Below are positions 5,998 to 7,011 of a DNA stretch of 7,011 bases, one piece after another; position 1 is the first letter of the stretch, and each line of letters begins with the position of its first letter. The notes beneath the pieces are model-generated. The model was not told the DNA's origin, searched no databases, and saw only the letters and a list, made by a program, of their open reading frames with translations. Source of the DNA: Desulfuromonadales bacterium (GTDB lineage Bacteria > Desulfobacterota > Desulfuromonadia > Desulfuromonadales > BM103); NCBI GenBank assembly GCA_030614505.1, contig JAUWTX010000110.1:1-7011 (forward strand). The letters run 5' to 3'. The position numbers and the translations under genes are program-made.

Positions 5998-7011
5998 TTA
6001 CACCCGTTCAAAAATCCCGGCCGCACCCATACCACCACCAATGCACATGGAAACCATGCCATAGCGGCTGTCGCGACGTCCCATCTCATGCAGCAGGGTC
6101 GCCGTCAGTTTGGCGCCGGTGCAACCCAGAGGATGGCCAAGGGCGATGGCACCACCGTTGACATTGATGATCTCCGGGTTTAACCCCAGCTCCTTGATCA
6201 CCGCCAGAGACTGGGCGGCGAAGGCTTCGTTGAGCTCGATCAGGCCGAGGTCATCCTGCTTCAGCCCGGCCATGCCGAGTGCTGCGGGGATTGCCTCAAT
6301 CGGACCGATACCCATAATTTCCGGTGGAACCCCCTTGACGGCAAAAGCTACGAAGCGGGCCATAGGGTCCTTGCCAAGGTCCTTGAGGAATTCCTCAGAC
6401 ACCACCAGAGTAGCGGCGGCCCCATCTGTCATCTGTGAGGAAGTACCTGCTGTCACGGTGCCCCCGAGCTTAAAGGCCGGCTTAAGCCGGGCCAACCCCT
6501 CGACTGTGGTATCGGCTCGCACGCCGTCGTCGATGCCAACAAGTTCGCTCTCTTTTTTCACCTTGCCTTTAACGATGGTCGTTTTTTCAATCTCCACCGG
6601 TATAATCTCATCGGTGGAACGACCAGCTTCGATGGCTGCGGCCGCTTTGACATGACTTCCTGCAGCGAAGGTATCCTGAGCCTGGCGATCGATGCCATAT
6701 TGATCAGCCACCAGCTCGGCAGTAATGCCCATAGCGGCGAAGGCTTCCGGCCAGTCAGCCACAAGGCCAGGATTGGCACTGTACTTGTTGCCACCCATCG
6801 GCACAGTGGTCATCGACTCGACACCACCGGCAATGATGCAATCGGCAAAACCAGCCATGATCCGTTCGGCAGCCAAGGCGATGGACTGCAGACCCGAAGA
6901 ACAGAAGCGGTTGATCGTCTGCGCAGGCACCTGGTAGGGAATACCTGCCTTCAGCGCGGCAATCCGTGCCACATTCATGCCCTGCTCGCCTTCGGGGAAG
7001 GCGCAGCCGAG
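5998..7011 (-). CDS. fadA: FadA-type thiolase (acetyl-CoA C-acyltransferase), 5' end beyond window
   Basis: Catalyses thiolytic cleavage of 3-ketoacyl-CoA to acetyl-CoA and a shortened acyl-CoA, the last step of beta-oxidation. The frame is open to the right edge, so 337 residues are visible and roughly 50-55 N-terminal residues are missing from the usual 390; the visible part begins LGCAFPEGEQGMN, so the ATG at 6978 is internal. All catalytic residues are present: the acyl-accepting Cys in INRFCSSGLQ (codon 6901-6903), the His in ALGHPLGCTG (6133-6135) and the second Cys in SMCIGGGMGAAG (6043-6045). The NEAFA and GVPPEIMGIGP segments are also typical. Wording of these motifs is close to Bacillus FadA. 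It reads in the same direction as fadE, 148 bp upstream of it. A biosynthetic acetyl-CoA acetyltransferase role is the main alternative, made less likely by the fadE neighbour. Confidence 0.94.
   Translation of the reverse strand, partial: LGCAFPEGEQGMNVARIAALKAGIPYQVPAQTINRFCSSGLQSIALAAERIMAGFADCIIAGGVESMTTVPMGGNKYSANPGLVADWPEAFAAMGITAELVADQYGIDRQAQDTFAAGSHVKAAAAIEAGRSTDEIIPVEIEKTTIVKGKVKKESELVGIDDGVRADTTVEGLARLKPAFKLGGTVTAGTSSQMTDGAAATLVVSEEFLKDLGKDPMARFVAFAVKGVPPEIMGIGPIEAIPAALGMAGLKQDDLGLIELNEAFAAQSLAVIKELGLNPEIINVNGGAIALGHPLGCTGAKLTATLLHEMGRRDSRYGMVSMCIGGGMGAAGIFERV

Noticed and set aside
6110..6655. A 181-codon open frame on the + strand
   Set aside because: It lies fully inside the thiolase gene on the opposite strand, is low-complexity in Ser/Ala/Pro, and matches no family I recognise; it is a shadow of the real codons.

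Overview
The window reads as a chromosomal fatty acid (acyl-CoA) degradation locus from an anaerobic or respiring Gram-negative bacterium. The best guess is a Desulfuromonadales/Geobacter-like deltaproteobacterium. The reasons are the roughly 50% GC base composition, the FadA/FadE-type enzymes next to a cysteine-rich double-cluster ferredoxin, a MerR regulator beside lipid genes, and an intergenic palindromic repeat of a kind I associate with that group. The taxonomic call is inference; no rRNA or marker gene is present.

Layout, left to right. (1) 3-1082 (+): a PLP-dependent class I/II aminotransferase, cut at its N-terminus by the window edge. (2) 1086-1397 (-): a small stand-alone SCP2 lipid-binding protein, convergent with the aminotransferase with 3 bp between stops. 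(3) 1398-1503: a 106-bp divergent control region with a perfect TTTACGTAAA palindrome and a second related half-site about three helical turns away. (4) 1504-1902 (+): a MerR-family regulator. (5) 1910-7011 (-): a gene set read leftwards, in transcription order a FadA-type thiolase (5' end outside the window), a 148-bp gap holding a 76-bp imperfect palindromic repeat and a weak promoter candidate, a 592-aa FadE/VLCAD-type acyl-CoA dehydrogenase, an MBL-fold metallohydrolase, and an Fe-S protein with a winged-helix-like N-terminus.

How the genes could work together. The dehydrogenase makes the first oxidation of beta-oxidation and the thiolase the last cleavage. The thiolase-then-dehydrogenase order matches fadA-fadE of the Bacillus fadNAE operon, so a fadN-like hydratase/3-hydroxyacyl-CoA dehydrogenase may lie just upstream, to the right of the window. 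The MBL protein (possible thioester or ester hydrolase) and the Fe-S protein (possible electron carrier or redox sensor) are accessory members without an established role. The SCP2 protein may bind acyl-CoA or lipid, and the MerR protein is a natural candidate regulator, comparable in idea to LiuR-type MerR regulators of acyl-CoA catabolism.

The least described parts are the Fe-S protein with its CNCCSCCC block, its co-transcription with an MBL hydrolase and FadE, and the palindromic sites between SCP2 and merR. I see no CRISPR array, transposase, tRNA or rRNA, and no gene-free stretch longer than 148 bp.
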